DNA from: Epiperipatus broadwayi
Taxonomy: Eukaryota; Onychophora; Udeonychophora; Euonychophora; Peripatidae
Assembly (NCBI GenBank): GCA_028023455.1
Contig: JAQFVV010006272.1
Span: forward strand, 5,385,217 to 5,449,216
Direction of reading: 5' to 3'
DNA length: 64,000 bases
Shown here: positions 61,549-64,000 of the stretch, one piece after another
Layout of the letters: each line of letters opens with the position of its first letter
Numbering within the stretch: position 1 is the stretch's first letter
Program-made: the position numbers and the translations under genes
The notes under the pieces: generated by a model
Database searches by the model: none
Seen by the model: the letters and a program-made list of their open reading frames with translations, nothing else
Told to the model about the DNA's origin: nothing

Positions 61549-61643
61549 CATTGGTGGCCTAGTGGTTAGCATAGCTGCCTTCCAAGCATCTGACCCAGGT
61601 TCACTTCCCAGTCAACGCATTTGACATATGGAGAAAAAAAAAC
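61549..61643 (+). mobile_element. tRNA-Gly(TCC)-derived retroposon
   Basis: The first ~71 bp match animal tRNA-Gly with anticodon TCC closely (GTGGTTAGCATAGCTGCC, then TTCCAAGCA). The A box TGGCCTAGTGG is at 61555-61565 and the B box GGTTCACTTCC at 61598-61608. Mismatches in the acceptor stem and T arm argue against a working tRNA. About 14 bases and an A-rich tail follow. A 22-bp target duplication with five differences (ATCCTAGATTA...) is at 61527-61548 and 61644-61665, showing LINE-type retroposition. It is either a SINE or a single tRNA retropseudogene. Confidence 0.82.
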
Positions 61644-61778
61644 ATCCTAGATTAAAATTACTAAATGGAATTTGTAACTATAATAATAGCATCTTATGTA
61701 TTAGATGTAATTTTATATATATACAACAAACCACACACAAACTTCTTTACAAAACTTGATTTATTATATAACCTATTA

Positions 61779-62541
61779 CTTATATAAGGCTAAACCTTAG
61801 TACATGCGCCTTAAGTGCTTAATTTTAACAAGAGAGACCTCTACAAATCATAACGCAAGATTCGACTTTACAAAGATAAGAGGGACCCTCTTATCTCTGA
61901 ACCTATTTTCTTAAATATATAGGCAAATCTAAAGCATATTGTTTTGGAAGCATGAAGCTAATAAATTATTCACTGATTACTTCCACTATTTCTGTTAAAC
62001 ATTAACATTCATGAAATTTTTCGATTTACAGCAAGTCAATATTCAAATATTAAATTTAGAAATATTTTGAATCAATTTAAAGTTGTAAATATTAATTCTT
62101 ATTAAGCGCGATGTCAGCACGTAATACTTATATAAGGCTAAAATCTTAGTACATGCGAGAGACCTCTACAAATCATAACGCACTGACATCGCGCTTAATA
62201 AGAATTAATATTTACAACTTTAAATTGATTCAAAATATTTCTAAATTTAATATCTGAATATTGACTCGTAATGTTTAACAGAAATAGTAGACTTAATCAG
62301 TGAAGAATTTATTAGCTTCATTCTCCCAAATCAATATGCTTTAGATTTGCCTATATAATTAAGAAAATAGATTCAGAGATAAGAGGGTCCCTCTTATCTT
62401 TATAAAGTCGAAACTTGCATTATGATTTGTAGAGGTCTCTCTTGTTAAAATTAAGCACTCAAGGCTCATGTACTAAGGTTTTAGCTTTATATAAGTATTA
62501 TGTGCTAGACATCGCGCTTAATAAGAATTAATATTTATATG
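61779..62541. mobile_element. Composite foldback element (~763 bp)
   Basis: A large inverted repeat. The left arm (about 61779-62115) pairs with the right arm (about 62175-62503) through AGATAAGAGGGACCCTCTTA, TTTAGAAATATTTTGAATCA and TTAAGCGCGATGTC, with scattered differences. The centre (62120-62180) holds another copy of the terminal segment (CTTATATAAGGCTAAA, AGAGACCTCTACAAATC). The right end adds a second copy of GACATCGCGCTTAATAAG. Candidate 8-bp target duplications ACCTATTA lie at 61771-61778 and 62542-62549. No coding capacity. Confidence 0.78.
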
Positions 62542-62549
62542 ACCTATTA

Positions 62550-64000
62550 TAATGTATAAAATTATATGCCAGCGTTTCGACTACATTCATTTATAGTCAC
62601 TATCAAGTATCAAGAAACAACTAAAAAATACATAAAAAACAATACAAATATTCCATAATACATATAAAAAATACAAATACCTCTTTACCTTAAAACTCTT
62701 CTAACAAACAATCTTAACTAATCCATTTGAAATACATATCTTTACAGAATGTCAACTAGTTTGATAGTTTGTAATAGAGGGAGGGGCGCTTTATGTTGAT
62801 AAGTAATAAAATTTTACATGAAGTTCTTTCTATGGAAATATATTACTCCTTTGAGCTTTATAAACTTTTCTTTTTATAATCGTTTTTTCAAACATTAGTT
62901 CATTTTTAAGCATTATTTTAATGCCTGTTCATAGCTTTAAAAAAAATTATTATCTTCATTTTTTCTTGATTAAAGCAATTCAGTTTCTTTTCTTGCATAT
63001 GCAGTCTGTGTCGTGAGCATGTTATATATATGATATTGTATTCCCATTGATTAAGTGTTTTAATTTCTAAATCTCTTTAATAATTTTTTTTCTTTAAATT
63101 AATGTAATAATTTAATTTTAGATCCCATCTTTCTTTGCTAAGATGTCACAATCTAGTTATAATTAATGTTATAATTTTTACATAATAAAGAGTGTTATTA
63201 AAACAGACAAAACTCTCCATACAGTACTAGTGATTATGTGTGTTAATAGATTAGTTATACTTTTAATTAAGTATGTTTTGTTTCAAATCCTCTTTCTTTT
63301 TAATAAGTTGGGACTATACTCTTACAATAAAGATATTTTACATTTATAGTGTGATTTATTTAAATAAAATTAATTTAATATGGTAATGTTTTACTTATTA
63401 AAAAAAAAAAAAACATTAAATATACATATAGAATTCTTTTGTTATTTTTAAATAAAACATTCATATCAAGAATTTTATTTGTTGATATATAGACATTTTT
63501 AAAAAAATTGATTTATCTAGCAGAAGATTTCACTATATTGACAGTCAGATATTCCAAGTATAACTTTTCCAAAGAGTGTTTTGTTATGACAGTTTTGTAA
63601 TAATAATTCCTAAATTTTTGTGACATATTTAAACTAATTTTATATTCATAACAACTAATAACAATTACATCAATAATATATATTTTATTTTTATATTATG
63701 CTTTTTAATAATTATACTGACAACATTTTTAGTTGATTAAATAAAAATGTATGGAATGTTCTTTCTTTAAAAATAACATATAATTTAGGTAATCTAAATT
63801 ATTAAAAAAAATATAATTTAAAAAATAATAATACTTATTGCCAATATTGGAAAAAAATTTGTGGACTCATATACAATGACCATTTTAAATAAATATCTGT
63901 TGCAAAGAATTTAAATTTTCCTTGATGACAGTAAACACAACTTTGGAAAGCAGAATTTGAGAGAGATAAAGTCATTCAAAAACAGTAGTATAAAATTTCT
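62550..64000. other. AT-rich noncoding stretch
   Basis: No gene supported. It includes a fragment of the 57.8-kb repeat at about 63207-63226 (ACAAAACTCTCCATACAG). Confidence 0.5.

Noticed and set aside
61549-61620. A functional tRNA-Gly gene
   Set aside because: Acceptor and T-arm mismatches, an A-rich tail and a flanking target duplication show it is retroposed.

Overview
This is eukaryotic, almost certainly invertebrate animal DNA. It is very AT-rich, with roughly three quarters A+T by eye. It has no operons or ribosome-binding sites, it carries tRNA-derived retroposons with A-rich tails, and its protein traces belong to animal transposons: an RTE-type LINE with an endonuclease of the craniofacial-development-protein-2-like class, a KIAA1586-like hAT transposase, and a KRBA2-like integrase. 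I cannot name the species. I find no exon that I can assign with confidence to a conserved host gene. The window reads as intergenic or intronic sequence built from nested mobile elements.

Layout. 1-6.8 kb is AT-rich noncoding DNA with one worn LINE fragment at about 3.1-3.7 kb. 6.9-10.0 kb holds a tRNA-type SINE and a minus-strand RTE copy, which is itself split by a 565-bp foldback element. A small palindromic MITE lies at 11.4 kb. Tandem copies of a ~290-bp repeat at 11.9-12.6 kb are interrupted by a 10-kb LTR retrotransposon (12599-22610, target duplication AAGAC); the broken repeat unit resumes at 22611. That retrotransposon has ~2-kb LTRs and a gag remnant. Its internal region carries a hAT-type MITE. 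Its 3' LTR carries a ~500-bp near-perfect palindrome and a 2.19-kb DNA transposon with an internal tandem array. A GC-richer LTR-like block follows at 22.8-23.3 kb.

26-37 kb holds diverged repeats, a gag-protease remnant at 27.7-29.5 kb, a minus-strand LTR copy at 29.7-31.4 kb, and a plus-strand LTR end with a tRNA-Lys-like primer binding site at 34192. 37.7-40.5 kb holds a MITE and a second minus-strand RTE copy with its own small insertion. 45473-48987 is a complete hAT transposon with both termini and a perfect 8-bp target duplication but a decayed transposase. 51.7-54.8 kb is a third RTE copy (plus strand). 55.6-57.3 kb is a decayed KRBA2-like integrase gene. 57.8-58.4 kb holds a spaced direct repeat. 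59340-61228 is an unclassified transposon with ~50-bp terminal inverted repeats; one side contains a GC-normal open frame that stays open across a canonical 90-bp intron. 61.5-62.5 kb holds a tRNA-Gly-derived retroposon and another complex foldback.

No gene set here works as a pathway. What can be read is the order of insertions: repeat array, then LTR element, then palindrome, MITE and DNA transposon inside it. I judge the 59340-61228 element, with its possible spliced gene, and the staggered foldback elements to be the least explained structures in the window.
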